A stretch of DNA of 64,000 nt from Virgibacillus senegalensis (GCF_000821245.2 NZ_LN611424.1:1009965-1073964); one strand, 5' to 3'; shown: positions 43,008-52,190, numbered from the stretch's first letter. Numbers and translations: made by a program. The notes: generated by a model not told the origin, from the sequence alone.

Positions 43008-43238
43008 ATGCTTGTATTAACCAGAAAATTAGATGAAGCAATTCAAATCGGAGAAGATATTGAACTAAAAGTATTAGAGATAGATGGAGAGCAAGTAAAA
43101 CTGGGAATAACTGCACCAAAACATATCGACATCCATAGGAAGGAAATCTATCTCGAAATTAAGCGTGAAAACAATGAGGCTGCTCACGTTTCAAAAGACT
43201 TGCTGAATTTATTAAAAAATAATTCAAAAAGAGGTTAA
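43008..43238 (+). CDS. csrA: Carbon storage/translation regulator CsrA
   Basis: A 76-residue RNA-binding dimer. The conserved N-terminal strand is [15 protein letters not shown], with the [16 protein letters not shown] strand carrying the RNA-binding Arg. It represses hag translation until bound by FliW. Start 43008 is preferred to 43005 from SD spacing (AAGGGGG, 7 nt). Its stop codon is part of the hag promoter -35 region. Confidence 0.96.
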   Translation: MLVLTRKLDEAIQIGEDIELKVLEIDGEQVKLGITAPKHIDIHRKEIYLEIKRENNEAAHVSKDLLNLLKNNSKRG

Positions 43239-43262
43239 ACATTATGCAATTCTCTCCGATAA
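43236..43262 (+). promoter_or_regulatory. Sigma-D promoter of hag
   Basis: TAAA (43236-43239), 15 bp, TCCGATAA (43255-43262). One mismatch to the consensus. The -35 overlaps the csrA stop codon. Confidence 0.88.
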
Positions 43263-43284
43263 TATAAATGTACACCAAATGATG

Positions 43285-43356
43285 CCAAAGACGGCCGCTT
43301 TGGTTCATGCGGTGGAGACCACAAGGACGTGGGATATATTTAACCATTCAGGGAGG
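43285..43356 (+). promoter_or_regulatory. hag leader with hairpins and CsrA sites
   Basis: CCAAAG-CTTTGG hairpin (43285-43303), then ACAAGGACGT (43321-43330), close to the CsrA consensus ACARGGAUG, and CAGGGAGG (43349-43356) containing the hag SD. Two GGA sites at this spacing match the B. subtilis hag leader, where CsrA blocks the SD. Confidence 0.75.
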
Positions 43357-43364
43357 AAATAATA

Positions 43365-44393
43365 ATGAGAATTAATCACAACATTGCGGCGTTAAACACA
43401 CACCGCCAACTTGCAGGTAACCAATCTGCTACTCAAAACTCTTTAGAAAAACTTTCTTCAGGTCTTCGTATCAACAAAGCTGGAGACGATGCTGCAGGAC
43501 TTGCAATCTCTGAGAAAATGCGCGGACAAATCCGTGGATTGGATCAAGCACAAAACAATGCTCAAGACGGCATCTCTTTGATTCAAACTGCTGAAGGTGC
43601 GATGAATGAAACTCACTCTATCCTTCAACGTATGCGTGAATTGGCTGTTCAATCTTCCAACGATACGAACACCGACGCAGACCGTGCTGAACTTCAAAAA
43701 GAAGTAAACCAGTTGTCTGAAGAGTTGACTCGTATTGCAGACGATACAGAGTTCAACACCCAAAAACTATTAGATGGTAACTTTGAAGGTAAATTCCATA
43801 TCGGTGCAAACAAAGACCAAAACATTTCTCTTTCTATCAATGCAGTTGATGCTGAAACACTAAAAGTAGGGGAAGAATTGGATGTAGCAAATGCAACTAG
43901 CGGTGACTACAGCGGTCAATCCGTATTGCAAGATGCCAGCGGTAACACTGTAGCTGTATTTGTTGATGATGCATACTATTCAACTAGTGATGTAACAGGT
44001 ACTGCTGCGAGCGGTAACCTTGCTGCTGCAACAGATGCAGTTGCTTATGTAGATTCTGCAGCACTTGCTTCCGGAGACACTGCATACCGTGGTATTGACA
44101 TCTCTTCTCAGTCCGGTGCTAACAGTGCTATTGACACAGTTAACGATGCAATTGAAACAGTATCCGCTGAGCGTTCTAAACTAGGGGCATACCAAAATCG
44201 TTTAGAACATACTATTAACAACTTGGGTACTTCTTCAGAAAACCTTACTGCTGCTGAATCTCGTATCAGAGACGTAGACATGGCTAAAGAAATGATGGCG
44301 TTCACCAAGAACAATATCCTTTCTCAAGCTGCTCAATCTATGCTGGCTCAAGCTAATCAACAGCCACAAGGTGTTCTTCAACTACTTCAATAA
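43365..44393 (+). CDS. hag: Flagellin
   Basis: Flagellin of 342 residues. The N-terminal D0/D1 (MRINHNIAALNTHRQLAGNQ, LSSGLRINKAGDDAAGLAIS) and C-terminal D1/D0 (ALGAYQNRLEHTINNL-type, IRDVDMAKEMMAFTKNNILS, ANQQPQGVLQLLQ) are conserved. The central part (about 165-255) is low-complexity, rich in Ala, Ser, Thr and Asp, and is the surface-exposed segment where O-glycans would attach. Codon use is strongly biased, fitting very high expression. A nearby Maf transferase suggests glycosylation. Confidence 0.97.
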   Translation: MRINHNIAALNTHRQLAGNQSATQNSLEKLSSGLRINKAGDDAAGLAISEKMRGQIRGLDQAQNNAQDGISLIQTAEGAMNETHSILQRMRELAVQSSNDTNTDADRAELQKEVNQLSEELTRIADDTEFNTQKLLDGNFEGKFHIGANKDQNISLSINAVDAETLKVGEELDVANATSGDYSGQSVLQDASGNTVAVFVDDAYYSTSDVTGTAASGNLAAATDAVAYVDSAALASGDTAYRGIDISSQSGANSAIDTVNDAIETVSAERSKLGAYQNRLEHTINNLGTSSENLTAAESRIRDVDMAKEMMAFTKNNILSQAAQSMLAQANQQPQGVLQLLQ

Positions 44394-44403
44394 TATAGTA
44401 TTT

Positions 44404-44433
44404 AAAACCGCCGTTTTAGACGGCGGTTTTTTT
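44404..44433 (+). terminator. Terminator of hag
   Basis: AAAACCGCCG-TTTTAGA-CGGCGGTTTT followed by further T. Confidence 0.95.
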
Positions 44434-44471
44434 GTGTTTTCATATTCGCAGAAATAAAACACAAATTACCC

Positions 44472-44501
44472 TTGATAGTTGTCGATTTTTACCGATATAA
44501 A
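44472..44501 (+). promoter_or_regulatory. Promoter of the glycosyltransferase pair
   Basis: TTGATA (44472-44477), 18 bp, TATAAA (44496-44501). The overlapping ACCGATAT resembles a sigma-D -10, but no TAAA lies at the right distance. Confidence 0.5.
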
Positions 44502-44537
44502 TAGTATAATTACCTAAGTTTATGGGAGGTTTATTAG

Positions 44538-45146
44538 GTGCTTCTTACAATTAACGACAATTCATTTGAATTTGAGAATAAATTATCCGCTGTTGAATCC
44601 ATCATTAAGAAAATTGAAAACGAAGTTTCTGATTCAAATCAGTTCTTTAGTCACTTAATAATTGATGATGAGGAAATTTTTGATCAGTTTGAACTGAGAA
44701 TTGAGGAAGACATCGCTTCTATCCAAGAGGTGAAGGTTGTCCTTAAGTCCATTAAGCAATTCGTGAACGATTGCCTTATCACAAAAGAAGATTATTTAAC
44801 AGGAGCTATTCCTGAATTGGAAATTTTAATAGATGAATTATACCAGGGACCAACTAATGAATCCTGGGAAAAGCTTGGGCAACTTTTAGAAGGCTTGCAA
44901 TGGTTGAATCAGCTCATCGATACCATTGACAAAGGTTCGCATCACCCGGGAAATTGGGATGCCTATCTCCGATTGCATGCTACATTAGTTGCTGAGTTTT
45001 CCTCATTAGAACAGGCAATAAATACGCAGGATCACATTCTTATTGCTGATATCCTTCAATATGAGGTACTGGCCGTATTGAATTCATTGAAAACCGAAAC
45101 AACAACAACGATTGACCGGGAAGGGACAAGAAGTAATGTTAATTGA
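44538..45146 (+). CDS. Hypothetical protein coupled to the Maf glycosyltransferase
   Basis: 202 residues, acidic and predicted to be helical, with no signal or membrane segment. I do not recognise a family. Starting at GTG with GGGAGG 8 nt upstream, it overlaps the maf start by 11 bp, so translation is coupled. Position after hag and before maf suggests a partner in flagellin modification, such as a chaperone or specificity subunit. That is inference only. Confidence 0.75.
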   Translation: MLLTINDNSFEFENKLSAVESIIKKIENEVSDSNQFFSHLIIDDEEIFDQFELRIEEDIASIQEVKVVLKSIKQFVNDCLITKEDYLTGAIPELEILIDELYQGPTNESWEKLGQLLEGLQWLNQLIDTIDKGSHHPGNWDAYLRLHATLVAEFSSLEQAINTQDHILIADILQYEVLAVLNSLKTETTTTIDREGTRSNVN

Positions 45147-47007
45147 AAACATTAACTATTTAAGAAAGCACTATCGGCAAATAAGAGACTATTTCAAAGA
45201 AAATGAAGAAATGTTATTAGAAGAACCTATTGAAATGGTTCAATCTAAAACAGGAATACCGACTCTTCAAGTGCATACCGAAAGTGGTTCATTGCTACTC
45301 CATAGTAAATATAACCCTGAACAAGAAGCTGAGCGTCTCGTTCAAAAATACAAAGATGAGATGGACCAATACCAACATGTGTTATTCTACGGAGTGGGAT
45401 TAGGCTACCATGTGGAAGCATTCTTGAAAGAGTTTCCAAATATTTCTTTTTCATTGTATGAACCAAGCCCCGCTATCTTTTATCATTATCTATCTACTAA
45501 GCGATTAGAAAGTCTACCTGTAAAACAGTTGACCAACCTATACTTGGAGACCTCGTCCAGGACTAGTCTGAAAAGCCTCGTCCATCATACTAACGAATTG
45601 AACGGGAATATGCTGCTGGTACCTTTGCCAAGTTATGAGCGAGTATTTAAAGAATCCTATCAAACCTTTTTGAAGCAATTTAAAAAAAGCATGCAAAACA
45701 AAAAGTTCTCGTTTCATACAAACTTAGCATTTGAAAAACGCTGGACGGTCAATAGTATGAAAAATTTTCCTAAAGTCATCAAAACACCGAACATTCTTCA
45801 CAAAAAAAATGAGGGCATCTTTAAAGATAATCCAGTGATTATCGTTTCTGCTGGTCCCTCGTTAAATGATGAACTGGAAAATCTAAAATATATTAAACAA
45901 AACCGTCTAGCTTATATTTTTGCGGTAGGCTCAGCAAACAAAACACTAATCAAACATGGCATAATTCCCGATGCCGTTTGCTCCTACGACCCTAAAGCGG
46001 TGAATTATTTGGTAGTCGAAGAAATTAAAACAAATAAAATCGACATTCCTCTTATTTTTGGCAGTAGTGTAGGTTTTGAAACTCTTGAGAACTATCCTGG
46101 GCCTAAGATTCATTTTATTACAAGCCAGGATACGGTTTCAGGATACTATTTGGATGAAGACCGTTCGGATTATTTTATTGTCGATGATGCACCTTCTATT
46201 GCCATTATCACCTTCCAGATTCTTTCCAGACTAAAGGCAAGTACAGTTATTCTGGTCGGGCAAAATCTGGCATACAGGGATAACCGTTTTTATTCATCTG
46301 GGATTGAGTATGAGGGAAGGAGTACTTCGGTTTCTAAAAGCGATCTGGATAAAGCAATGACCGTAAAAGATGTTCAGGGAAAAGAAGTTTTAACCAATGA
46401 AAGCTTTTTGCGCATGAAATCAGTACTGGAATATTATATTTCAAAGTCCAAAATGAACGTGATTAATACAACAAAAGGCGGGGCTGCCATCTCTGGCACA
46501 ATTTTTGAAAGCCTTGAGGAAGTAATTAATCAAAAGTTGACGAATGCTGTGGTGGATGAGAAGTGGTATCACGATCTTAACTATTTTTATAATGTGGAAA
46601 ATATTTGGAAAAGACAATCGGACATGGATAAAGCCAGGGACGAAATTGGAAATATAATGGATGGACTGACGACCAGGCTCCGACAAATTGAATATTTAAC
46701 AGACAGGAAGCAATCCAAGGAACTTGAAAAAGAATTCGTCGGTTTAGACAAAGAATTTAAAAAGCTTAGAAAAAATATCTATTATCGGACTTTTTTACAT
46801 CCCATGCTGCGAGTTCCCTTTGAATTTACTGAAAAAAAGGTAAAAAATGTAAAGTTCGAACATAATCAGATAGTAAAAGGGACAACCATTGTTAGAGCTT
46901 ATAGCCGATTCATTTATGAATGCAAAAAAACTTTAAACCAGACGTTACCTTTTTATCAAGAGCTCGAAAGTACAACAGCTAAAGAATCAGTCAAAGGAGA
47001 ATACTAG
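45136..47007 (+). CDS. Maf-type motility-associated flagellin glycosyltransferase (DUF115)
   Basis: About 623 residues. The central MptE-like/DUF115 domain has VIIVSAGPSLNDELENLKYI (about 235), IFAVGSANKTLIKHGIIPDA and CSYDPKAVNY, then a substrate region with ILVGQNLAYRDNRFYSSGIE (about 375). Maf proteins transfer nonulosonic acids such as pseudaminic or legionaminic acid to flagellin Ser/Thr. The CMP-legionaminate operon at 47848-50728 would supply the donor. ATG 45136 is taken; the frame opens earlier at 45112. Confidence 0.9.
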   Translation: MLIENINYLRKHYRQIRDYFKENEEMLLEEPIEMVQSKTGIPTLQVHTESGSLLLHSKYNPEQEAERLVQKYKDEMDQYQHVLFYGVGLGYHVEAFLKEFPNISFSLYEPSPAIFYHYLSTKRLESLPVKQLTNLYLETSSRTSLKSLVHHTNELNGNMLLVPLPSYERVFKESYQTFLKQFKKSMQNKKFSFHTNLAFEKRWTVNSMKNFPKVIKTPNILHKKNEGIFKDNPVIIVSAGPSLNDELENLKYIKQNRLAYIFAVGSANKTLIKHGIIPDAVCSYDPKAVNYLVVEEIKTNKIDIPLIFGSSVGFETLENYPGPKIHFITSQDTVSGYYLDEDRSDYFIVDDAPSIAIITFQILSRLKASTVILVGQNLAYRDNRFYSSGIEYEGRSTSVSKSDLDKAMTVKDVQGKEVLTNESFLRMKSVLEYYISKSKMNVINTTKGGAAISGTIFESLEEVINQKLTNAVVDEKWYHDLNYFYNVENIWKRQSDMDKARDEIGNIMDGLTTRLRQIEYLTDRKQSKELEKEFVGLDKEFKKLRKNIYYRTFLHPMLRVPFEFTEKKVKNVKFEHNQIVKGTTIVRAYSRFIYECKKTLNQTLPFYQELESTTAKESVKGEY

Positions 47008-47672
47008 ATGATACAACTACCTGACTTTGACAAAAGTTTTGACTATGAGGATGACTTTTATTTATCGTGTGATCCTTCCAGGGTCTCAAAAATCCTCGCA
47101 CACTATGAATTATAAAAAAAGTCTTGAACAGCCTGGGAGCAATTGTGGAATATGGGGTGTTTAAAGGTGCTTCATTGGCCAGATTTGCTATGTTTCGGGA
47201 GTTGTTTGAAAATTCCTTTTCTAAAAAAAATCGGATTTGATGCATTTGGGAAATTTCCCAATACTGATTTCTCGGAAGATAAAGAATTAAGACAACATTT
47301 TATTGACGTAGCGGGCCGGGAAGGAATATCCAAAAAGCAACTGTATGACGTTTTGGAAAATAAAGGGTAAATAATCAAATTAAATTAATGGAAGGGGACA
47401 TTTCACAAACAGTTCCAGAATACTTAAATAAGAATCCCCATTTGAAGATATCTTTGCTGAACTTAGATACTGATATTTATGAACCAGCGGTTACAATTTT
47501 AGAAAATTTATACCCACGAATCTCTATCGGAGGGATACTGATTGTAGATGATTACGGGGTTTTTGCAGGTGAAACTAAAGCTGTCGATAACTTTTTCAAA
47601 GATAAAAATATTCAAATCAACAAGTTTCCATTTGCAAAGACTCCAAGTTTTATTATCAAAAAAGAGGGATAG
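47008..47672 (+). pseudogene. TylF/MycF-type methyltransferase gene with two frameshifts
   Basis: Three reading segments together form one class I methyltransferase. MIQLPDFDKSFDYEDDFYLS... stops at 47113 near an A7 run. The middle part (GAIVEYGVFKGASLARFAMF, FDAFGKFPNTDF) ends near 47370. The last part (MEGDISQTVPEYL, LNLDTDIYEPAVTILENLYP, LIVDDYGVFAGETKAVDNFF) runs to the stop. Each junction is repaired by one added base (about 47111 and 47369). The intact start and SD (AAAGGAG) show that it once followed maf in the operon. It would have O-methylated a flagellar sugar. Sequencing error is an alternative. Confidence 0.8.
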
Positions 47673-47744
47673 TCTTCGTTAAAATGATTGTTCCCTTAGT
47701 ATTCTCTATAGCTAAAAAGTGCTGAAAGTCAAGTATGATAAATG

Positions 47745-47785
47745 TAAAGGGTGATGATTATTAGTTACATAATCATCACCCTTTA
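47745..47785. terminator. Strong bidirectional hairpin between convergent operons
   Basis: TAAAGGGTGATGATTAT pairs perfectly over 17 bp with its complement (47769-47785) around a 7-nt loop. It separates the maf and legionaminate operons. Confidence 0.85.
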
Positions 47786-47847
47786 TTGTCAGCCGGACTC
47801 AAAGGAAATCCCATGGCCGATCAGTGAAATTCAGGAGAAAAAAATCC

Positions 47848-48537
47848 TCATACTTTAACTCTTCTCAAGAGTTCTTCAATATCGCTCTGTTTATCTATAT
47901 CCAAATCATACTTCTCGTCCATGATATAGCCTATTTCGTTATCATTCAGACTGGTCTGATTAGATAAGGAGGAGATCTTATTAATGTAAATAGCACCATT
48001 TACTTTATAAACATCGGGGAAATCCTGACGTCTTAGGGTACTGTTTATATTTAGGACGTTTTTTAACCGGCCTTCCGAGCTTATCGTTCTCATTAAAACG
48101 GGATGTTCAACTACTTTACTAATGCTGACAAGGCCATTTTGACCATTTTCAATAATTTTCAAAGCTGCTTCATCAATATGCCAACTTTTCCGTAAAGGCT
48201 GGGTGGGTTGCAGGATAACAACGTAACTATATTCCTTATACCGGTTTCTTTGCTCATTAATGACATGCATGACAGCATCGATTGTTTTCGAATGATCACC
48301 GGCAAGTTCAGGCGGTCTAAGGAAAGGGACACTTGCCCCAAGTTTGATGGACACATCGGCAATATCCTGGTCGTCGGTAGAGACAATAACATCATCGATA
48401 GCTTCAGATGTTAAAGCCTCTTCGATTGTGTACTGAATAAGTGGTTTCCTATTAACAAATGTCAGGTTTTTTCTCGGTATTCCCTTGCTTCCGCCGCGGG
48501 CAGGAATCACTGCTAAGAAAGTTTTTCCATTAAGCAT
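47848..48537 (-). CDS. legF: CMP-nonulosonate (legionaminate) cytidylyltransferase
   Basis: An acylneuraminate cytidylyltransferase-type protein of 229 residues. The N-terminal CTP-binding loop is AVIPARGGSKGIPRKNL, followed by VIVSTDDQDIADVS and YVVILQPTQPLRKSWHIDEA. It activates the nonulosonic acid with CTP for transfer by Maf. Last gene of a three-gene minus operon, 2 bp after legG. Assignment to LegF rather than NeuA or PseF follows the LegI-type synthase upstream. Confidence 0.85.
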   Translation of the reverse strand: MLNGKTFLAVIPARGGSKGIPRKNLTFVNRKPLIQYTIEEALTSEAIDDVIVSTDDQDIADVSIKLGASVPFLRPPELAGDHSKTIDAVMHVINEQRNRYKEYSYVVILQPTQPLRKSWHIDEAALKIIENGQNGLVSISKVVEHPVLMRTISSEGRLKNVLNINSTLRRQDFPDVYKVNGAIYINKISSLSNQTSLNDNEIGYIMDEKYDLDIDKQSDIEELLRRVKV

Positions 48538-48539
48538 GT

Positions 48540-49685
48540 TTACACCTCATTACTAGAAGCATCAATAAATTTCTTTTGGATAGAGACGCTCCATATAGTG
48601 TCACTTTCCAAAAGCTTAATGAACTGCTTGTGGCTATTTCCTTCGCCATAATCTACTTGCCTGTTTTGCCTGCCATTTATGGAAGCAATAGCATGTAGTA
48701 TATCTTCACTATTTTCCTTTACGGAAATTATTGAACCGCCCTGTTTAGTGGCATCATATCTTCCGTTTTGTCTATTTCCGATATCAATAGAGGGTATGCC
48801 GTAAATGCCAGTTTCTCTAATCCCAGTACTAGAATTGCCAATTAAAAATCTTGAATTTTTAAGTAAAGTCAAAAAATATTCGAAACGCATAGAGGGATAC
48901 AATTTGATTTTTGGATTTTCTTCAAATTGTTGATACATATCTAAGATTTTTTGGTTGCCTTCATCATTGTTCGGGTATATTACCACATAATTATGGTTGG
49001 ATTGTACTACTGCCTCGACAACTTGTTTAATATTGTGTTCCAATTGTTCCAACTCAGTAGTGACGGGGTGATAAATCAGAATAGCATATGAATCAAAAGG
49101 AAGCTCGTATCTTTGTTTTACTTCGTTCAAATCGGGCAAGTCTTCTGACAACATGATGTCTATATCGGGTGATCCAATGATGAAAATAGTATCCTCTTTT
49201 TCGCCGAGTTGTATGACCCTTCTCTTAGCTTCCTGATTACTTACAAGATGTATGTGTGAAAATTTGGTTATGGCATGTCTGATCGATTCGTCAATCGTAC
49301 CTGAAATCTCGCCGCCCTCGATATGGATAACCCGTATATTATTGAATCCACCTACTATAGCTCCTGCTAGTGCTTCAAGTCTGTCTCCGTGAATCACTAT
49401 CATGTCCGGCTGGAGTTCGTGAACATAGTTACTTAAACCCAATATGGTATTACTTAACGTAATATCCATTTGACCTTGTCCTGTTTGGTTTATATACTGA
49501 TGGATGTTTTTGAAATTATCTTTTTTTATTTCCTGCCAAGTAGAACCATACTTAGATAACATGTGCATCCCGGTGACAAAAACAAACAATTCAAAGCTAT
49601 CACTCAATTCAACTTCCTTCATAAGTGATTTCAATTTACCATAGTCTGCTCTTGTTCCCGTGATGAATAATACTTTTTTTTTCAT
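48540..49685 (-). CDS. legG: UDP-sugar 2-epimerase, hydrolysing (LegG/NeuC family)
   Basis: 381 residues with a GT-B-like epimerase fold. The N-terminus KKVLFITGTRADYGKLKSLM is diagnostic of NeuC/LegG. VIHGDRLEALAGAIVGGFNN and HIEGGEISGTIDESIRHAITKFSH give the catalytic region, and FLIGNSSTGIRETGIYGIPS the UDP-binding part. It releases a 2-epimerised free sugar from a UDP-sugar, the substrate of LegI. It overlaps legI by 1 bp. Confidence 0.88.
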   Translation of the reverse strand: MKKKVLFITGTRADYGKLKSLMKEVELSDSFELFVFVTGMHMLSKYGSTWQEIKKDNFKNIHQYINQTGQGQMDITLSNTILGLSNYVHELQPDMIVIHGDRLEALAGAIVGGFNNIRVIHIEGGEISGTIDESIRHAITKFSHIHLVSNQEAKRRVIQLGEKEDTIFIIGSPDIDIMLSEDLPDLNEVKQRYELPFDSYAILIYHPVTTELEQLEHNIKQVVEAVVQSNHNYVVIYPNNDEGNQKILDMYQQFEENPKIKLYPSMRFEYFLTLLKNSRFLIGNSSTGIRETGIYGIPSIDIGNRQNGRYDATKQGGSIISVKENSEDILHAIASINGRQNRQVDYGEGNSHKQFIKLLESDTIWSVSIQKKFIDASSNEV

Positions 49686-50728
49686 TAAAGAACGTCACTC
49701 CAACTTAGATGCTCATCTTTTTCAATAGTCCTTGCTGATTTCCTGCCAATCAACCGATTATAATCCTCTGCTTTGATTTCGCCTGTTCCAGGTCTTTTAA
49801 CCCAAATGTTATCTTTTGTGATTGTATCCCCGGATGCTATTTTTTTGGTGCTCACCACTGTGGCAAACGCAAAGTCGACTGTCACTTTTTCTTCTGCCGC
49901 TGCTTCTTTTTTGCCACCTCGCATTTTGGATATCTCTTTACTGCCGCTTATGAGTTGTTCTAATTCTTGAGGATCCATTGAACAAACTATATCCGGCCCT
50001 TTTCTAGCTTTACTATCGGTGAAATGTCTTTCCAGTATACTGGCCCCTAAGCCGGTAGCGGCTAAGCAAGCATTGTTATTAAGTGTATGATCGGACAACC
50101 CGACAACGGCATTAGGGAATTCCTTTATTAATTCTTTCATTGCCCCCAATCGAACTAACTCAGGGGGGGTAGGATATACATTCGTACAGTGAAGTAAAGC
50201 ATATTGTATTTGATGCTTTTCTAAAATATCGACCGTTTTTCTTACGGCCTCGATGTCATTCATACCTGTCGAAACAATCATAGGTTTTCCAAAAGAGGCA
50301 ATATGTTCAATCAAAGGATAATTATTACATTCACCAGAACCAATTTTATATGCCTTTACTTGCATTTTTTCAAGCCTGTTTGCTGCTGCCCTTGAAAAAG
50401 GGGTGCTCAGGAAAATCATTCCTTTGGCTTCAACATAATTTTTGAGTTCCATTTCTTCCTTTTCATTAAGTGCACACCTATCCATTACATCATAAATCGA
50501 TACATCTGTATTGCCGGGAATGACACTCTTGGCAGCTTTGCTCATTTCATCTTCCACAATATGAGTTTGATGTTTAATTACTTCTGCACCAGATTTAAAA
50601 GCTGCATCAACCATTTGTTTTGCAGTAGTCAAACTGCCTTCATGGTTGATACCGATTTCTGCTATTACTAAAGGTTCATAGGCATAACCAATTTTTCTAT
50701 CACCTATTTGTAAAACGGGGTTATTCAT
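49685..50728 (-). CDS. legI: N,N'-diacetyllegionaminate synthase
   Basis: A NeuB-superfamily aldolase-type synthase of 347 residues that condenses the epimerase product with phosphoenolpyruvate. The TIM barrel begins [60 protein letters not shown] and [20 protein letters not shown] resemble LegI/NeuB2 rather than sialate or pseudaminate synthases. A C-terminal SAF antifreeze-like domain (about 285-347) is present. First gene of the operon, with a sigma-D promoter in front. LegB, LegC and LegH are not in the window. Confidence 0.9.
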   Translation of the reverse strand: MNNPVLQIGDRKIGYAYEPLVIAEIGINHEGSLTTAKQMVDAAFKSGAEVIKHQTHIVEDEMSKAAKSVIPGNTDVSIYDVMDRCALNEKEEMELKNYVEAKGMIFLSTPFSRAAANRLEKMQVKAYKIGSGECNNYPLIEHIASFGKPMIVSTGMNDIEAVRKTVDILEKHQIQYALLHCTNVYPTPPELVRLGAMKELIKEFPNAVVGLSDHTLNNNACLAATGLGASILERHFTDSKARKGPDIVCSMDPQELEQLISGSKEISKMRGGKKEAAAEEKVTVDFAFATVVSTKKIASGDTITKDNIWVKRPGTGEIKAEDYNRLIGRKSARTIEKDEHLSWSDVL

Positions 50729-50770
50729 TTAGGGGTCCTCCAATAAGATGATTTAATCTATCTACTATAA

Positions 50771-50797
50771 TTATCGGGTGAAATCAAGGAAATTTTA
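50771..50797 (-). promoter_or_regulatory. Sigma-D promoter of the legionaminate operon
   Basis: Reading the minus strand: TAAA (50797-50794), a 15-bp spacer, CCCGATAA (50778-50771). One mismatch to the GCCGATAA consensus and ideal spacing, 43 bp before the legI start. Confidence 0.75.
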
Positions 50798-51001
50798 AAT
50801 CAAGGAATCCTATTATACTATGTTTAGGAGAGTAAATAAATATTACTATTTTTATTAGAGAGAGATTCAAGTTTGGGATTTTTGTTTAGACTCTAGTCAT
50901 TCGACAGCTTTTTTGATAATCTTTAAAGTGGGAAACCTTGTAAGCGTTTTTCACTATAAATACGCGACAAGCTAGTCAACTAGATTAGAAGGGGTTAAGG
51001 T

Positions 51002-52063
51002 ATGAGGAGATTAGTGATACTTGGCGGCGGCTACGGAGGGGTTAAAATTCTGAATAAACTTTTGGATGGTGGATTACCTGGAGATGTCCATATTACGTTA
51101 ATCGACAGGAATCCTTACCATTCGTTGAAAACAGAATTTTATGCAATAGCTGCCGGGACAAAAGCAGACAGGGAAGTAAGAATGGAGTTTCCAGAGCATG
51201 GGCAGGTTGATTATGTGTATGGAGAGATTGAAAAAATCGACGTGGACGATAAGCAGATTCTTGTCCAAGGGGTGACGGAAGCTGTCCCATACCATTATTT
51301 GGTGATCGGGTTGGGCTGTGAAGACAATTACCATGGCATTGAAGGAGCAGCGGAGTTTACCGAAAGCGTGCAGACCATTTCACGGGCCAGACATGGAAGT
51401 GTCGCAGTCGGCGACTTAAAAGCATATGGTAAGGTTGCCATCGTGGGTGCCGGTTTAAGCGGTATTGAGGTAGCATCCGAAATCAGGGAAAGCCGGCCGG
51501 ACTTGAACGTAAGGTTGCTCGATCGCGGGGAAACGGTGTTGAGTGCGTTCAATTCGAAAATCCAAAATTACGTGGAAGAATGGTTTGCCAAAAATGACGT
51601 CGAAGTCATTCACAAGGCAAATGTCGAATATGTCGAAAAAGACGGTGTATGCAACAATGGGGTTTGCTTTGTGAATGATGTTACAATTTGGACTGCAGGT
51701 GTACAGCCAAATTATTTGGTCCGGGAGCTTCCATTCTCGAAGGACCGACAGAATAAGATAGTGCTAAATGATTATTATCAGGTTCCTTCTCATCCGACGG
51801 TATATGTTGTGGGGGACTGTGCTTCTTCTGTGCATTCGCCCAGTGCACAGCTGGCTGGACAACAGGGGGAACAAATAGCGGATGTACTGCTTGCATTGTT
51901 AAACGACAATGCGCCGGAACAGCCGAAAGAAATCAAGTTAAAAGGAGCTTTAGGCTCATTGGGCAAATCGGACGGTTTCGGGAACATGCTGCAGCAGCCG
52001 GTGACAGGATTGTTGCCTCGTCTGGCCAAATCGGGTGTGCTGTGGCTGAACAAACGACACTAG
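51002..52063 (+). CDS. Type II NADH dehydrogenase-like FAD-dependent oxidoreductase
   Basis: A two-dinucleotide-binding flavoprotein of 353 residues. The FAD-binding GxGxxG is in LVILGGGYGGVKI, the NAD(P)-binding one in VAIVGAGLSGIEVA (about 150), and the C-terminal FAD motif is TVYVVGDCASS (about 275). It resembles YutJ/NDH-2 proteins that pass electrons from NADH to quinone at the membrane. CNNGVC (about 220) is an unusual Cys pair. It is a single gene with a terminator. Confidence 0.88.
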   Translation: MRRLVILGGGYGGVKILNKLLDGGLPGDVHITLIDRNPYHSLKTEFYAIAAGTKADREVRMEFPEHGQVDYVYGEIEKIDVDDKQILVQGVTEAVPYHYLVIGLGCEDNYHGIEGAAEFTESVQTISRARHGSVAVGDLKAYGKVAIVGAGLSGIEVASEIRESRPDLNVRLLDRGETVLSAFNSKIQNYVEEWFAKNDVEVIHKANVEYVEKDGVCNNGVCFVNDVTIWTAGVQPNYLVRELPFSKDRQNKIVLNDYYQVPSHPTVYVVGDCASSVHSPSAQLAGQQGEQIADVLLALLNDNAPEQPKEIKLKGALGSLGKSDGFGNMLQQPVTGLLPRLAKSGVLWLNKRH

Positions 52064-52078
52064 CATTCAGTATTGGTG

Positions 52079-52107
52079 AACGGATAGGAGATGTCCTATC
52101 CGTTTTT
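52079..52107 (+). terminator. Terminator of the oxidoreductase gene
   Basis: AACGGATAGGA-GATG-TCCTATCCG followed by TTTTT. Confidence 0.93.
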
Positions 52108-52146
52108 ATATATTTTTCGGATGAACCTTTACTTTTTAAATGTCTT

Positions 52147-52154
52147 GCCGATAT
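52147..52154 (+). promoter_or_regulatory. Sigma-D -10 box of the flaG-fliD-fliS-fliT operon
   Basis: A perfect GCCGATAT. The -35 at the standard 15-bp distance reads TTTA rather than TAAA, so the match is partial. It lies 37 bp before flaG. Confidence 0.65.
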
Positions 52155-52190
52155 AAAAAGAAACTACATAGAATAGGAGTGGCTTTTGCC

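Noticed and set aside
47848-50728. A complete sialic acid (Neu5Ac) pathway, NeuC-NeuB-NeuA
   Set aside because: The three enzyme types would suffice, but the synthase has LegI-type blocks ([20 protein letters not shown]), so legionaminate is preferred.
50938-50953. cre-like TGTAAGCGTTTTTC before the NADH dehydrogenase gene
   Set aside because: The first twelve bases fit the CcpA consensus but the last two do not, and no promoter could be placed with confidence. A similar off-length match lies near 21809.
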